Below are positions 55,034 through 64,000 of a stretch of 64,000 bases of DNA, one piece after another; position 1 is the first letter of the stretch, and every line of letters starts with the position of its first letter. This DNA is from Devosia epidermidihirudinis (GTDB taxonomy: Bacteria > Pseudomonadota > Alphaproteobacteria > Rhizobiales > Devosiaceae). The notes below the pieces were generated by a model, which was given only the letters and a program-made list of their open reading frames with translations, was not told where the DNA came from and did not search any database. The stretch spans positions 124,001-188,000 of the forward strand of contig NZ_LANJ01000016.1 in NCBI RefSeq assembly GCF_000971295.1. The letters are read 5' to 3'. Both the position numbers and the translations under genes were made by a program.

Positions 55034-55420
55034 TTAAGGGTGGACGAGCCGCACGGCGGTTTCCCCACCGGACTGGTCGTAGTGCCGACGGGCCGATTCA
55101 ATCTGGCGACGATTTTGCGCTGCAAAGCCGCGCCAGCTATCGGCCAGCGCCAGGAACTCGCGTCCAAGCGGGGTCAACTCATAATCTACGCGGGGCGGGA
55201 TGGTCGCATACATAGTGCGACTGACAAAGCCGTCGCGCTCAAGTTCGCGTAGCGTCGTGGTCAGCGTCTTTTGCGAGATGCCCTTGGCCTGGCGGCGCAA
55301 TTCGTTGAAGCGCTGCGTCTCGCCGCGCAGCAGCATCACCACGGTGAGCGTCCACTTGCCGGGGCGCACCACGAGGCGAACCTCGTCTTCGGCCGGGGCC
55401 ACGAGTGTGAGATTGGGCAT
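55034..55420 (-). CDS. HxlR-family transcriptional regulator
   Basis: This 128-residue winged-helix protein has the HxlR pattern (GKWTLTVVMLLRGETQRFNELRRQAKGISQKTLTTTLRELERDGFVSR in segments, then PPRVDYELTPLGREFLAL). No N-terminal redox cysteine is present. HxlR proteins often sense aldehydes or oxidants and control an adjacent gene, but none clearly fits here. Confidence 0.88.
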   Translation of the reverse strand: MPNLTLVAPAEDEVRLVVRPGKWTLTVVMLLRGETQRFNELRRQAKGISQKTLTTTLRELERDGFVSRTMYATIPPRVDYELTPLGREFLALADSWRGFAAQNRRQIESARRHYDQSGGETAVRLVHP

Positions 55421-55529
55421 GCGCTTGACCTCAATATGCGAAGAGCGAGTTTCGCATATGGGGCACGATTTTGCGCCTGCTACCCCTCGGCAGCATTAAA
55501 CTTCCGTCAAACTGGCAACACAGCGTTCG

Positions 55530-56243
55530 CTAAACGCGCGTGAAACTGAAGTAGAAGCTGATCATGCGGCCTTCGCGGCGGGCCTTCTGCTCGTAGCGCG
55601 TCGCTTCCCAGCCCGGATAGGGCGTGTGCCAGTCGCCCGGCACCTTGCTGTCAAAGCTGAACAGCGGCGCCCGCAGAATATGGGCCAGCGTCCAGTTGGC
55701 ATAATCCTCGATATCGCTGGCGAAGTGGAACTTGCCGCCGGGACGAATGACGCGGGCCAGCTCGGCCAGCGTTGTCGGCGAGACAAAGCGGCGCTTGTGA
55801 TGGCGCGTCTTGGGCCATGGGTCGGGATAGAGCAGATAGACCTCGTCGAGCGAGGCATCAGGCAGCTCCACCAAAAGCTTGAGCGCATCATCGGTGAAGA
55901 GGCGGATATTGCCCAGCTGCTCGGCGGCAATGGTCTGCACCATCTTGCCGATACCGCCGGTGAACACCTCGCAGCCGATATAGCCAGTATTGGGATGGCG
56001 TCCGGCCTCCAGGGCCAGATGCTCGCCACCACCATAGCCGATCTCGACGATCAGCTTGTCGGCGTCAGGGAAGAGGCTACGCGGGTCGAGCTTGCCATCC
56101 ACCTTGATTTCAAGATCGGGCAGGGTCGCGTCAAAAATCGCCTGCTGGCCACCATGCAGCTTTTTGCCCGAGCGCCGCCCGAAAAAGGCGCGTGGCTCAC
56201 CCGCACGGGTTTTGGGGAGCTGGTGATCGGGCTTTGAGGTCAT
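55530..56243 (-). CDS. trmB: tRNA (guanine-N7-)-methyltransferase
   Basis: This 237-residue SAM enzyme makes m7G46 in tRNA. The SAM site is LIVEIGYGGGEHLALEA, the tRNA-binding motif is YLLYPDPWPKTRHHKRRFV, and the C-terminus has the TRYEQKARREGR motif. The ATG at 56243 gives the family N-terminus. It follows metK, its SAM supplier, on the same strand after 133 bp. Confidence 0.94.
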   Translation of the reverse strand: MTSKPDHQLPKTRAGEPRAFFGRRSGKKLHGGQQAIFDATLPDLEIKVDGKLDPRSLFPDADKLIVEIGYGGGEHLALEAGRHPNTGYIGCEVFTGGIGKMVQTIAAEQLGNIRLFTDDALKLLVELPDASLDEVYLLYPDPWPKTRHHKRRFVSPTTLAELARVIRPGGKFHFASDIEDYANWTLAHILRAPLFSFDSKVPGDWHTPYPGWEATRYEQKARREGRMISFYFSFTRV

Positions 56244-56376
56244 GACGAGGCCTGGAAACAAAATGGTGCACGCGATGGCGTGCACACATACAGCAATGGA
56301 TGGATATTCCCAGCCCGACATTGTGCGTCGTTCAACATCCGGGCGCTGGAGAGCAGCCCGGATGCAGGTGCTGAGC

Positions 56377-57633
56377 CTAGGCTTTGACGGCGGCCTTGAG
56401 AGCACTGACCAGATCGGTCTTCTCCCAGGAGAAGCTGCCATCGCGACCGGCCTTGCGACCAAAATGGCCATAGGCGCTGGTGCGCGCATAGATGGGCTTG
56501 TTGAGATCGAGATGGGTCCGGATGCCGCGTGGCGTCAGGTCCATCACCTTGGCCAGGGCGCGTTCCACAGCCTCTTCACTTACCGTGCCAGTGCCATGCA
56601 GATCGACATAAATCGACAGGGGCTGGGCCACGCCAATGGCATAGCTGAGCTGGATGGTGGCGCGATCAGCCAGGGACGCCGCAACGACGTTCTTGGCGAG
56701 GTAACGCGCAGCATAGGCTGCCGAGCGGTCGACCTTGGTGGGGTCCTTGCCCGAGAACGCGCCGCCGCCATGGGGCGCTGCGCCGCCATAGGTGTCGACA
56801 ATAATCTTGCGACCGGTCAGGCCCGCATCGCCATCGGGACCGCCGACAACGAACTTGCCGGTCGGGTTGATGTGCCAGACGGTCTCGGCGGTGATCCAGC
56901 CTTCGGGCAGCGCTTCGCGAATGAAGGGCTCGACGATCTTGCGCACGTCGGCAGAGGTGAGGTTTTCATCGAGGTGCTGGGTCGACAGCACGATCTGGCT
57001 GACGCCGACCGGCTTGCCGTCTTCGTACTTCACCGTCACCTGGCTCTTGGCATCGGGGCCGAGCACGGCAGCGGGGCCGATGCCGGTCTTGCGGGCGGCG
57101 GTCAGCACTTCAAGAATCTTGTGCGCGTAATAGATTGGCGCGGGCAGCAATTCGGGGGTCTCGCGGCTGGCATAGCCGAACATGATGCCCTGATCGCCAG
57201 CGCCAACGTCCTTGTTGTCCTTTTCATCAACGCCCTGCGCGATATCGGCCGACTGGCCGTGCAGCAGCACGTCGATCTTGGCGGTCTTCCAGTGGAAGCC
57301 GGCCTGCTCGTAACCGATGGAGCGGATGGCCTTGCGGGCGGTCGATTTGAACTTGGACGGATTGACTACCGGATTGCCGGCGGCATCAAGCAGGATATTA
57401 CCCTCCTTGTCCTTTTTCAGCAGCGTTTCGGGCACGCGCACTTCACCCGCGATAATGACGCGGTTGGTGGTGGCCAGCGTTTCGCAGGCAATACGCACCT
57501 GCGAGGGGTCCATGCCGGCCTTCTTGGCCTCGCGGAACACCAGGTCGACGATTTCGTCGGAGATGCGGTCGCAAACCTTGTCGGGGTGCCCCTCGGACAC
57601 GGATTCGGATGTAAACTGATAAGAAGACCGCAC
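56377..57633 (-). CDS. metK: S-adenosylmethionine synthase
   Basis: This 418-residue enzyme makes SAM from methionine and ATP. Signatures are [31 protein letters not shown] and [19 protein letters not shown]. The start is a GTG at 57633, 9 nt after AGGGG; the longer frame upstream is not family-like. TATAAT occurs at 57678-57683 on the minus strand. In many Rhizobiales an HTH gene sits between lnt and metK; here only 145 bp of non-coding DNA separates them. Confidence 0.96.
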   Translation of the reverse strand: MRSSYQFTSESVSEGHPDKVCDRISDEIVDLVFREAKKAGMDPSQVRIACETLATTNRVIIAGEVRVPETLLKKDKEGNILLDAAGNPVVNPSKFKSTARKAIRSIGYEQAGFHWKTAKIDVLLHGQSADIAQGVDEKDNKDVGAGDQGIMFGYASRETPELLPAPIYYAHKILEVLTAARKTGIGPAAVLGPDAKSQVTVKYEDGKPVGVSQIVLSTQHLDENLTSADVRKIVEPFIREALPEGWITAETVWHINPTGKFVVGGPDGDAGLTGRKIIVDTYGGAAPHGGGAFSGKDPTKVDRSAAYAARYLAKNVVAASLADRATIQLSYAIGVAQPLSIYVDLHGTGTVSEEAVERALAKVMDLTPRGIRTHLDLNKPIYARTSAYGHFGRKAGRDGSFSWEKTDLVSALKAAVKA

Positions 57634-57778
57634 CAGAAAAATCCCCTGAGCTTGTCGAAATACGCCCAAAACGAGCAATTATAAGGGGTTTGTGACACCC
57701 GGCGCGGGCCCGGTCAAGGAGGATATAAAGAAAGCTTGATATGTCGCGGAGCGATTTCAGAGCATGGTTTGGCCCAAG

Positions 57779-59392
57779 CTAAGCAATGCGCTTGCGTCCG
57801 CCCCGTGCCGCTACCACCGAAATCAACAGCCCGGCGATCAAAGCAATCAGCAGAGGCCAATGGCGCAGCCTGGAAAACACCGTGCCGGCCAGCCGTTCAT
57901 GCGGCCGCACATCGAGCGCCGCCATTTGCAAGGGCGGGATTTCGGCGGTGATGCGGCCCAAGGGGTCGGTGGCAAAGGTCAGCCCCGAATTGGCGGCGCG
58001 GATCAGGCTCATGCCCTCTTCGACGGCCCGAATACGGGCGTGGTGGGCATGTTGGGCCGGACCGATAGAGCCATCGAACCAGGCGTCATTGGTGATGTTG
58101 AGCAGGAACTGCGCACCGGCCGTGTCGCCGAGATCGCCCGAAAACAGGATTTCGTAGCAGATCAGCGCAAGGAAGGTCGGCGTGCCGGGCAGGCTCATCA
58201 ACCTGCGGCGCACATCACCATGGCCCCAGCCTTCCGCGCCGGGCACAAACTGCTTGATGCCGAGCTTGGAGAAGAACTCGCCATAGGGCAGGAACTCGCC
58301 AAACGGGACCAGATGGGACTTGTCGTAGGAGGAGATCACCTCGCCATCGGTGTTGATCACCAGCATGGAGTTGAACGGCGGGCCGCTGCTCTCGGTGGTG
58401 CCGGGGATGTACTCCTGGCGTGGTGCACCGGCCAATAGCGTCGTGGTTTCCGGCAGCAGCCGCGCAATGCGCGCCAGAGCGTCAGGATAGCTCGAGAGGA
58501 AAAACGGCAGGCTTGATTCAGGCCAGACCAGATGGGTGATATCGGCAAGGCCCTTGTCGGTCGGGTCCATGCGCATATCGGACAGCATCAGCAGCCGGTC
58601 GATCAACGCCACCGGATCGGCACTACCCCAGTCGGCATGCTCGTATACCAGTGGCTGGACAAGGCGGAACGCAACGTCGGTGCGTTCGGTGGACTTGGTT
58701 CCGACTAGCCGATTATAGCCATAGCCCAGCTGTCCGGCGATAATGGCGATGGCGAGGAAGAACGGAAACAGGCGCCGGCTGAGGCTGCGATTATCTGCCG
58801 GCCAGATCAGCGCCGGGGTCATGGCGAGCAGTGCCGCCATCAGGGTGAGCCCGTAGACGCCGATCACCGAGGCCAGCTGCATCATCTCGTCAGTCGGCGT
58901 CAGCGCATAGCCGAGCAGATCAAAGGGAAAGCCCGTCAGCACATGGCCGCGGGCAAATTCAGCGATGGTGACAAAGGTCGCCAGCGTCACGATGCGCCAG
59001 GGACCATGGCTCCAGAACAGATGCGCCAGGGCGCTAGCAATACCCCAGAAGAACGCAATCATCGCCGCCAGCGCCAGAATGGCGAAGGGCATCAGCGCGA
59101 TCATGATGCCGCCATCGACAAAGAAGGCGGCACCCAGCCAGTGGAACGCGACCGTGAAATAGCCCCAGCCAAAGGCAAAGCCGATGGTAAAGGCGGGCCC
59201 AAAAATGCGCCCTAGGCCACGCTTGCGCTCGGCGCCATCGAGGCACCAAACCCAGAGCGGGAAGGTGACGAACAGGGCCGGCAGGATGAACAGCGGCGGG
59301 ATGGACAGCCCGGCGATTGCCCCCGCCACCATCAGCAGCAGGAAGCGGCGCCAGCCATGGCTGAGCATTGCGGTTTCAGCCAGCCAGGTCAT
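57779..59392 (-). CDS. lnt: Apolipoprotein N-acyltransferase
   Basis: This 537-residue inner-membrane enzyme adds the third acyl chain to lipoproteins. The N-terminal half has about seven TM helices; the C-terminal nitrilase-like domain shows the Glu-Lys-Cys triad in VWPESSLPF, YDKSHLVPFGE and ICYEILF. NDAWFDGSIGPAQHAHHARIRAVE (in segments) is conserved. One TM helix anchors the end. It is upstream of metK on the same strand. Confidence 0.95.
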   Translation of the reverse strand: MTWLAETAMLSHGWRRFLLLMVAGAIAGLSIPPLFILPALFVTFPLWVWCLDGAERKRGLGRIFGPAFTIGFAFGWGYFTVAFHWLGAAFFVDGGIMIALMPFAILALAAMIAFFWGIASALAHLFWSHGPWRIVTLATFVTIAEFARGHVLTGFPFDLLGYALTPTDEMMQLASVIGVYGLTLMAALLAMTPALIWPADNRSLSRRLFPFFLAIAIIAGQLGYGYNRLVGTKSTERTDVAFRLVQPLVYEHADWGSADPVALIDRLLMLSDMRMDPTDKGLADITHLVWPESSLPFFLSSYPDALARIARLLPETTTLLAGAPRQEYIPGTTESSGPPFNSMLVINTDGEVISSYDKSHLVPFGEFLPYGEFFSKLGIKQFVPGAEGWGHGDVRRRLMSLPGTPTFLALICYEILFSGDLGDTAGAQFLLNITNDAWFDGSIGPAQHAHHARIRAVEEGMSLIRAANSGLTFATDPLGRITAEIPPLQMAALDVRPHERLAGTVFSRLRHWPLLIALIAGLLISVVAARGGRKRIA

Positions 59393-59541
59393 CGGTGCTC
59401 AATCGGCGAATCAGGACGCATCAGGCAACCTCGCTTTAGGGGCGCGAGGCGTCAAGGCAGCGCCGCACACAGGCGCGTGCGCGCACCCCTTGCGCAATGG
59501 CAGGCTCGACTCCGGCGCGCCCCGGCGCTAGAGCGTTTGCT

Positions 59542-60144
59542 ATGACACTGACCCTTGCCATCGACACCGCTGCGCCCCGCCTGCAACTGGCATTGCTGCG
59601 CGCGGACGGGCGCGTGGATACCTCTGTCGACGATATCGCCACCGGCCATGCCGAGCTGGTTTTCCAGCGCATCGCCGAGCTTTTGGCGCGCAATGATGTC
59701 GGCTACCCCGATCTGACCCGCGTGGTGGTGACGACGGGTCCCGGCTCCTTCACCGGCCTGCGCATTGGGCTCTCGGCTGCGCGCGGCATCGGGCTGGCGC
59801 GCGATATCCCGGTGATCGGCGTGCCGAGCCTCTTGGCGATTTCGCTGTCGGCGGAGGGTCCGGCCATCGTGTTGCTCGATGCGCGGCGGGACGAAGCCTA
59901 TTTCCAGATGTTTGCCGGTCCCGGCGTGCCGCTGACCCCAGCCGAAATCCTTCCCATGGCGATTGCGCAGGCCGGCGTGGTGCCCAGCGTCGAGCTGATC
60001 CAGTCGCCTTTCGTCGATATCGGGCTGGTGGCGCTTTATGGCGCCGAGGCCGATCCGGCAACTCATATCCCCGAGGCAGCCTATATCCGTGAGGCCGATG
60101 CCAAGCCGCAGACGGCGGCGCGTATTGCGCGGGTGACGCCGTGA
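59542..60144 (+). CDS. tsaB: tRNA t6A biosynthesis protein TsaB
   Basis: This 200-residue ASKHA-fold protein scaffolds TsaD for t6A37 synthesis. LTLAIDTAAPRLQLALL at the N-terminus and VVTTGPGSFTGLRIGLSAARG are diagnostic. The ATG at 59542 fits the family start. It diverges from lnt and begins a four-gene run with rimI, mur and plsC; the rimI start overlaps its stop by four bases. Confidence 0.94.
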   Translation: MTLTLAIDTAAPRLQLALLRADGRVDTSVDDIATGHAELVFQRIAELLARNDVGYPDLTRVVVTTGPGSFTGLRIGLSAARGIGLARDIPVIGVPSLLAISLSAEGPAIVLLDARRDEAYFQMFAGPGVPLTPAEILPMAIAQAGVVPSVELIQSPFVDIGLVALYGAEADPATHIPEAAYIREADAKPQTAARIARVTP

Positions 60145-60620
60145 TCAAGCTCTGGATGGCGCCAGCGGGGCTCCATATCGAGCCGGGGCAGATTCACGAT
60201 GCCAATGAACTCGCCCGCATCCATGCCAAGGGGTTTTATCGCGGCTGGCCGGGCGTCGAGTTTGTCAGTTTTCTCGAAGACCGGCATTGCTCGGTCTATG
60301 TCGCCTGCGACGCCAAGCGGCGGATCGCTGGCTTTGCGCTGATCCGGGCGGTGGCCGATGAGGCTGAGCTTCTGACCATTGCCGTTGACCCGAAATGGCG
60401 CGGCAAGAAGATCGGCCATGCCTTGCTCAAGGCGGTCTTTGAAGACCTGATGATGAGCCCTATCACCCGCATGTTCCTTGAGGTCGAGGAGCAGAACACG
60501 GCGGCCATCAAACTCTACACACGGCACGGTTTTTCCACCATTTCATCGCGCAAGGGCTATTATGCCAAGGCCGATGGCTCGGCGGCCACCGCGCTTGTCA
60601 TGTCACGCGATCTTGGGTAA
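60141..60620 (+). CDS. rimI: RimI-like ribosomal protein S18 alanine N-acetyltransferase
   Basis: This 159-residue GNAT has the acetyl-CoA loop of motif A in VDPKWRGKKIGHALLKAV and EQNTAAIKLYTRHGF typical of RimI. It starts with GTG at 60141, overlapping tsaB. The genomic pairing tsaB-rimI supports the assignment; other N-terminal acetyltransferase targets are possible. Confidence 0.9.
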   Translation: MIKLWMAPAGLHIEPGQIHDANELARIHAKGFYRGWPGVEFVSFLEDRHCSVYVACDAKRRIAGFALIRAVADEAELLTIAVDPKWRGKKIGHALLKAVFEDLMMSPITRMFLEVEEQNTAAIKLYTRHGFSTISSRKGYYAKADGSAATALVMSRDLG

Positions 60621-60629
60621 CCCGTTTTG

Positions 60630-61076
60630 ATGAGCAAGAGTTCAGCAGATCCGACGCTTGAGGAGGCCTGCGTCTCCAAGGGCATGCGTATGACCGATCA
60701 GCGCCGCGTTATCGCGCGCGTCATCGAGGCGGCCACCGACCATCCCGATGTCGAAGAGCTCTATCGGCGCGCCTCGGCCATTGACGATCGTATCTCGCTC
60801 TCGACGGTCTACCGCACGGTCAATCTGTTCGAGGAGGCGGGGCTCGTCACCAAGCACGACTTCAAGGACGGGCGGGCGCGCTTCGAGCTGATTCCCGACG
60901 AGCACCATGATCACCTGATCGATATTCGCTCGGGCACCGTCATCGAATTCCGCAATGAGGAAATCGAGGCCATTCAGGAGGTTATCGCCAAACGTCTGGG
61001 CTACAGGCTGGTCGACCACCGCCTTGAGCTTTATGCTGTGCCGATTGGAGCCGATGGAGACAAGATCAAGAAATGA
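60630..61076 (+). CDS. Fur-family metalloregulator, Mur/Fur type
   Basis: This 148-residue regulator has the Fur winged helix (MRMTDQRRVIARVIEAATDHPDVEELYRRA and ISLSTVYRTVNLFEEAGLV in segments) and metal-site residues in EHHDHLIDI. It lacks the CxxC structural zinc motifs. In Hyphomicrobiales the Fur gene at this locus (after tsaB-rimI) is usually Mur, which senses manganese. The neighbours are conserved rather than metal genes, so the metal is inferred. The ATG at 60630 follows a TTG. Confidence 0.85.
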   Translation: MSKSSADPTLEEACVSKGMRMTDQRRVIARVIEAATDHPDVEELYRRASAIDDRISLSTVYRTVNLFEEAGLVTKHDFKDGRARFELIPDEHHDHLIDIRSGTVIEFRNEEIEAIQEVIAKRLGYRLVDHRLELYAVPIGADGDKIKK

Positions 61077-61891
61077 TCTTTCGCGTGCCGTTCTTCCTGT
61101 TCGTGCTGCTGCCGGTGATGATCGTCATTATCCCGGTGCAGGCTGTGATCAATGCATTGAAGCTGCCGTGCTGGGGCGTACTGCCACGCTTCTTTCATCG
61201 CCTCGGCTGCATCTTCTTGGGCCTGCGCGTCACCGTGATCGGCAAGCCGGAAACCGGTCGCGCGACCCTTCTGGTCTCCAACCATGTGTCCTGGACCGAT
61301 ATCGTCGCGGTGGGGTCGGTCGCTGAGGTGACCTTTGTCGCCAAGCGCGAAGTGAATGACTGGTTCTTTGTCGGCATGATGGCCCGGCTGCAGAAAACCA
61401 TTTTCGTCGATCGGACCCGGCGCTCCGACGCCGGTCGCACCGCCCAGGAAATGGGCGCGCGCATGGCCAGCGGAAATGCGGTATTGCTGTTTGCCGAAGG
61501 CCAGAGCGACATCGGCACCCATGTGCTGCCATTCCGCTCGGCGCTGGTGGGCGCCGCCCAGCACGCCATGATCGAAGCGGGCGCAACCGATGTACTGATC
61601 CAGCCGCTGACCATAGCCTATACCAAGCTGCAGGGCCTGCCGGTCAGCCGCAACGAGCGGTCGATGATCGCCTGGGTGAAGTCCAAATCGATGGGCCAGA
61701 ACATCCGCGAAATCCTCTCCGGCCCGGTCAAGGACGTGACGGTGGCGTTTGGTGCGCCGCGCCTGTTGCGCGAGACCGACAATCGCAAGGTCGTCACCAA
61801 ATCGGCCGAGGACGATGTGCGCACCATGCTGGTGGCGCTCAACCGCGGCCAGCCGCTGCCGGTTCTCGCCGATCAATCCCTACAAGTTTAG
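61073..61891 (+). CDS. plsC: 1-acyl-sn-glycerol-3-phosphate acyltransferase
   Basis: This 272-residue membrane-associated acyltransferase makes phosphatidic acid (or acts as a lyso-ornithine-lipid acyltransferase). It has an N-terminal TM segment and the NHVSWTD block (HX4D) near residues 70-76, then FVDRTRRSD and the FAEGQSDIG block. It overlaps the mur stop by four bases. The usual next gene, miaB, is missing here. Confidence 0.91.
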   Translation: MIFRVPFFLFVLLPVMIVIIPVQAVINALKLPCWGVLPRFFHRLGCIFLGLRVTVIGKPETGRATLLVSNHVSWTDIVAVGSVAEVTFVAKREVNDWFFVGMMARLQKTIFVDRTRRSDAGRTAQEMGARMASGNAVLLFAEGQSDIGTHVLPFRSALVGAAQHAMIEAGATDVLIQPLTIAYTKLQGLPVSRNERSMIAWVKSKSMGQNIREILSGPVKDVTVAFGAPRLLRETDNRKVVTKSAEDDVRTMLVALNRGQPLPVLADQSLQV

Positions 61892-61972
61892 CCATTAGGG
61901 CTAACGCAGGGCTTCGCTTGGGCGTTAAGCTTTCGTTAGCTATGTCTAGTCCGGTATTTCGGGAGATCGGAC

Positions 61973-62212
61973 ATGGCCTGGCAGATTTTAGCGATTGTCG
62001 TGATCGTCGGCGTCACGATCGTCTTGTTCATGCGGGACGAGAGGCGGCGCAAATCCGACCTGGCCCTGGCGCGTGCTGCTCAATATTATGCCCGCGTGCC
62101 TTATCAGCCCCACGCCTGGGCACCGCTGCCCGAGCCGTCTCGGCCGCGTCGTCGCACGGGCGGGCTCAGCGAAACACAGCGCAGTGCCCTGCGCCGTCTG
62201 GCTGCCAAATAA
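61973..62212 (+). CDS. Small single-TM protein, unknown
   Basis: This 79-residue protein begins with a hydrophobic helix (WQILAIVVIVGVTIVLFM) and continues with a basic, Pro-rich cytoplasmic tail. A GGGAG sequence 7 nt upstream of the ATG supports translation. No family recognised. It lies 81 bp after plsC. Confidence 0.6.
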   Translation: MAWQILAIVVIVGVTIVLFMRDERRRKSDLALARAAQYYARVPYQPHAWAPLPEPSRPRRRTGGLSETQRSALRRLAAK

Positions 62213-62236
62213 TACTGCAGTGATCCCGGGGCGAGA

Positions 62237-62485
62237 CTAGCCGCCCAGCGTCGCCTTGAGGCGCGCAATGATCGAGGCGGCCTTGAGCATCAGGGCCATG
62301 TCGATGTCCTCATTGGAACTGCCGGGGGGAATGTCGGCCCACACTGGAATAGCGAGCTCGTGCACCTGTTCACGCCCATCCTGCTGCTCAGCGAGCACGG
62401 CTCGAACGTGGCCGGTGGTGCGATCCTTGAGGCGTGGATGCGCCTGCTTGTCGCTCACCGATATATCTATCAACGCGAAACTCAT
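62237..62485 (-). CDS. Small protein, unknown
   Basis: This 82-residue protein (start at the ATG at 62485) has a beta-rich first half (SFALIDISVSDKQAHPRLKDR; HELAIPVWADIPPG) and a helix at the end (MALMLKAASIIARLKATL). No family recognised and no signal or TM segment. It converges with the plus-strand small gene. Confidence 0.6.
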   Translation of the reverse strand: MSFALIDISVSDKQAHPRLKDRTTGHVRAVLAEQQDGREQVHELAIPVWADIPPGSSNEDIDMALMLKAASIIARLKATLGG

Positions 62486-62674
62486 CTCGGTCCCAAGCCG
62501 GGCCATCCGTAACCGGACGACACCTGTAAACGTGCTCTGTGGGCGACGAATCCGTCACCCACGCGGGAGCCCCGATGCTGAACTAAGCCGACATGCGCCC
62601 GATTACAACAACGCGGAGTCCGGGCAAAAAGTTCTCCACAACAGTCACAAAAGTGCAGGAATCAGAGGGGGCTG

Positions 62675-63985
62675 TCAGACCTTGACGGCGTGCGCAATCC
62701 GGCCGGCATCGCCAAACACCTCGATGTAGCGGGCAATTTCCTCAGGCGTGCCGGTGGCCTTGGCCGGATTGTCCGACAACTTGACCGCCGGGCGGCCATT
62801 GGCCTCGCTGACTTTGGCCACGATCGAGATCGGATCGAGCCCGTGATTGACGCCATCTGGTGCGCAGCCTTCAAAGTCATTGGTGAGGTTGGTGCCCCAG
62901 CCAAACGCCATGCGCACCTTGCCGTCGAAGTGCAGATACGCCTCTTCGATCATGTCGACGTCCAGCCCATCCGAGAAGATCAAAAGCTTCTCGCGCGGAT
63001 CGCGGCCGCGGCTCTTCCACCAAGCAATGATCTTTTCGCCGCCGGGAATGGCCGGGGCGCTGTCGGGGCGGAAGCCGGTCCAGTCGGCGACCCAATCGGG
63101 CGCATTGCGCAGGAAGCTGTCGGTGCCAAAGGCGTCGGGCAGCACGATCTTGAGATTGCCGCCATAATAGCTCTCCCAATCGGTCAGCACCTGATAGGGC
63201 GCAGCCTTGAGGGCGTCGTCGGTCTTGGCCAGCGCCGCCAGCACCATGGGCAGTTCGTGGGCATTGGTGCCCAGCGCCTCAAGGTCATTGTCCATGGCCA
63301 GCTTGACATTGGAGGTGCCGGTAAAGGCCTCGCCAATACCTTCCTTGAGCGCTTCCACGCACCAGCGCTGCCACAGAAATGAGTGACGGCGGCGGGTGCC
63401 GAAATCGGAAATCTTGAGGTCTGGCAGCTTTTGCAGCCGCTCCACCTTTTCCCACATCTTGGCCTTGGCGCGGGCATAGAGCACGTCGAGTGCGAACGGG
63501 CCGTAATGCTTCATCGCGGCACGGCTGCGCAGCTCGTTGATGATGGCGAGTGCTGGGATTTCCCACATCGAGGTTTCCAGCCACAGGCCCGGAAATTCCA
63601 GCACGAACTGGCCGTCGCGCTTTTCCAGGCTGTATTCCGGCAGACGGAACCCTTCGAGCCATTTGAGGAACGCGGGTTCGAAAATCTGTTCGGAGCCGTA
63701 AAAGCTGTTACCGGCCAGCCAGATCATTTCTTTTTTGCTGAACCGCAGTGTGCGCGCATGATCGAGCTGCGCGCGCAGCTCATCGATATCGATCTCTTCG
63801 GCCAGCTTGACCGATTTGGTGCGGTTGATCAGCGAGAAAGTGGCGTCGACCTTGGGGTAGAGTCCCCAGATCATCTGCAGCATCAGCAGCTTGTAAAAAT
63901 CGGTGTCGAGGAGGCTGCGCACAATGGGGTCGAGCTTCCAGGTGTGATTATACACCCGCCGGGCCATATCGGTGTAAGTCGCCAT
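62675..63985 (-). CDS. pncB: Nicotinate phosphoribosyltransferase
   Basis: This 436-residue enzyme joins nicotinate and PRPP to nicotinate mononucleotide in NAD salvage. Diagnostic blocks are [48 protein letters not shown] and FSDGLDVD. Length and ends are complete; the start lies 16 bp inside the right window edge, so upstream control is unseen. Confidence 0.96.
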   Translation of the reverse strand: MATYTDMARRVYNHTWKLDPIVRSLLDTDFYKLLMLQMIWGLYPKVDATFSLINRTKSVKLAEEIDIDELRAQLDHARTLRFSKKEMIWLAGNSFYGSEQIFEPAFLKWLEGFRLPEYSLEKRDGQFVLEFPGLWLETSMWEIPALAIINELRSRAAMKHYGPFALDVLYARAKAKMWEKVERLQKLPDLKISDFGTRRRHSFLWQRWCVEALKEGIGEAFTGTSNVKLAMDNDLEALGTNAHELPMVLAALAKTDDALKAAPYQVLTDWESYYGGNLKIVLPDAFGTDSFLRNAPDWVADWTGFRPDSAPAIPGGEKIIAWWKSRGRDPREKLLIFSDGLDVDMIEEAYLHFDGKVRMAFGWGTNLTNDFEGCAPDGVNHGLDPISIVAKVSEANGRPAVKLSDNPAKATGTPEEIARYIEVFGDAGRIAHAVKV

Positions 63986-64000
63986 TGGGTGTCTCCTCTT

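Noticed and set aside
57634..57778. SAM riboswitch upstream of metK
   Set aside because: A GTCACAA segment and GC-rich arms are present, but I cannot align the conserved core of SAM-II, SAM-V or SAM/SAH types.

Overview
The window looks like chromosomal DNA of a GC-rich alphaproteobacterium of the Hyphomicrobiales (Rhizobiales). The best guess is a Devosia-like member of the Devosiaceae, judged from gene content and dispersed repeats and not from a database search. Supporting signs are MmcB, an HWE-family histidine kinase, a Mur/Fur-type regulator beside tsaB-rimI-plsC, RutR-linked pyrimidine catabolism, GANTC-rich regulatory DNA and several families of short GC-rich inverted repeats. I see no prophage, insertion sequence, CRISPR array or rRNA.

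Layout. 1-4.5 kb holds small metabolic and accessory genes (DUF1508, SelW-like, FhuF-like, NAT, YdeI-like, DUF1697, ribokinase). A LysR C-terminal fossil and infC follow. 5.4-13.8 kb carries an alpha/beta hydrolase, a four-gene transporter operon (MFS-MFS-mmcB-MFS) with a LacI-type palindrome upstream, a degenerate receiver protein, an RlpA-like protein, and DoxX, EamA and DUF4260 membrane proteins. 13.8-25.1 kb is the main pathway island: rutR diverges from an omega-aminotransferase, a CoA-acylating semialdehyde dehydrogenase, a DUF559 gene born in a repeat, an N-carbamoyl-beta-alanine amidohydrolase, dihydropyrimidinase and a complete THI5/NMT1-type ABC importer. Together they could import a pyrimidine-like compound and take the ring through dihydropyrimidine, N-carbamoyl-beta-alanine, beta-alanine and malonate semialdehyde to acetyl-CoA. 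The first reductase (PreTA) is not in the window. Two internal promoters in this island match the sigma-54 consensus, and a RutR-type palindrome lies in the divergent promoter region.

25-43 kb contains an RNA methyltransferase, a large D-lactate dehydrogenase-like flavoprotein, PadR with its likely operator, an NDUFA9-like protein, GFA, tRNA-Leu(CAG), Trm112/Lon-N/CnoX genes, tRNA-Gly(GCC), a striking GANTC cluster before a FemAB-type gene, a flavoprotein, a short UvrA paralogue, miaB and an HWE kinase. 43.5-53.7 kb holds translation and RNA genes: rpsO-pnp on one strand and rimP-nusA-ylxR-infB on the other, with a lipoprotein L,D-transpeptidase between them. rbfA and truB are not present. 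53.8-64 kb ends with an oxidoreductase, an HxlR regulator, trmB-metK-lnt, and tsaB-rimI-mur-plsC on the opposite strand, then pncB.

The signals that ordinary annotation would most easily miss are regulatory: the sigma-54 promoter pair and tandem hairpins in the pyrimidine island, the 98-bp GANTC/CGAATCA cluster, an ATT start codon for infC, a terminator-like hairpin in the rimP-nusA leader, and palindromic operators before the MFS operon and padR. No wholly unknown multi-gene system is evident.
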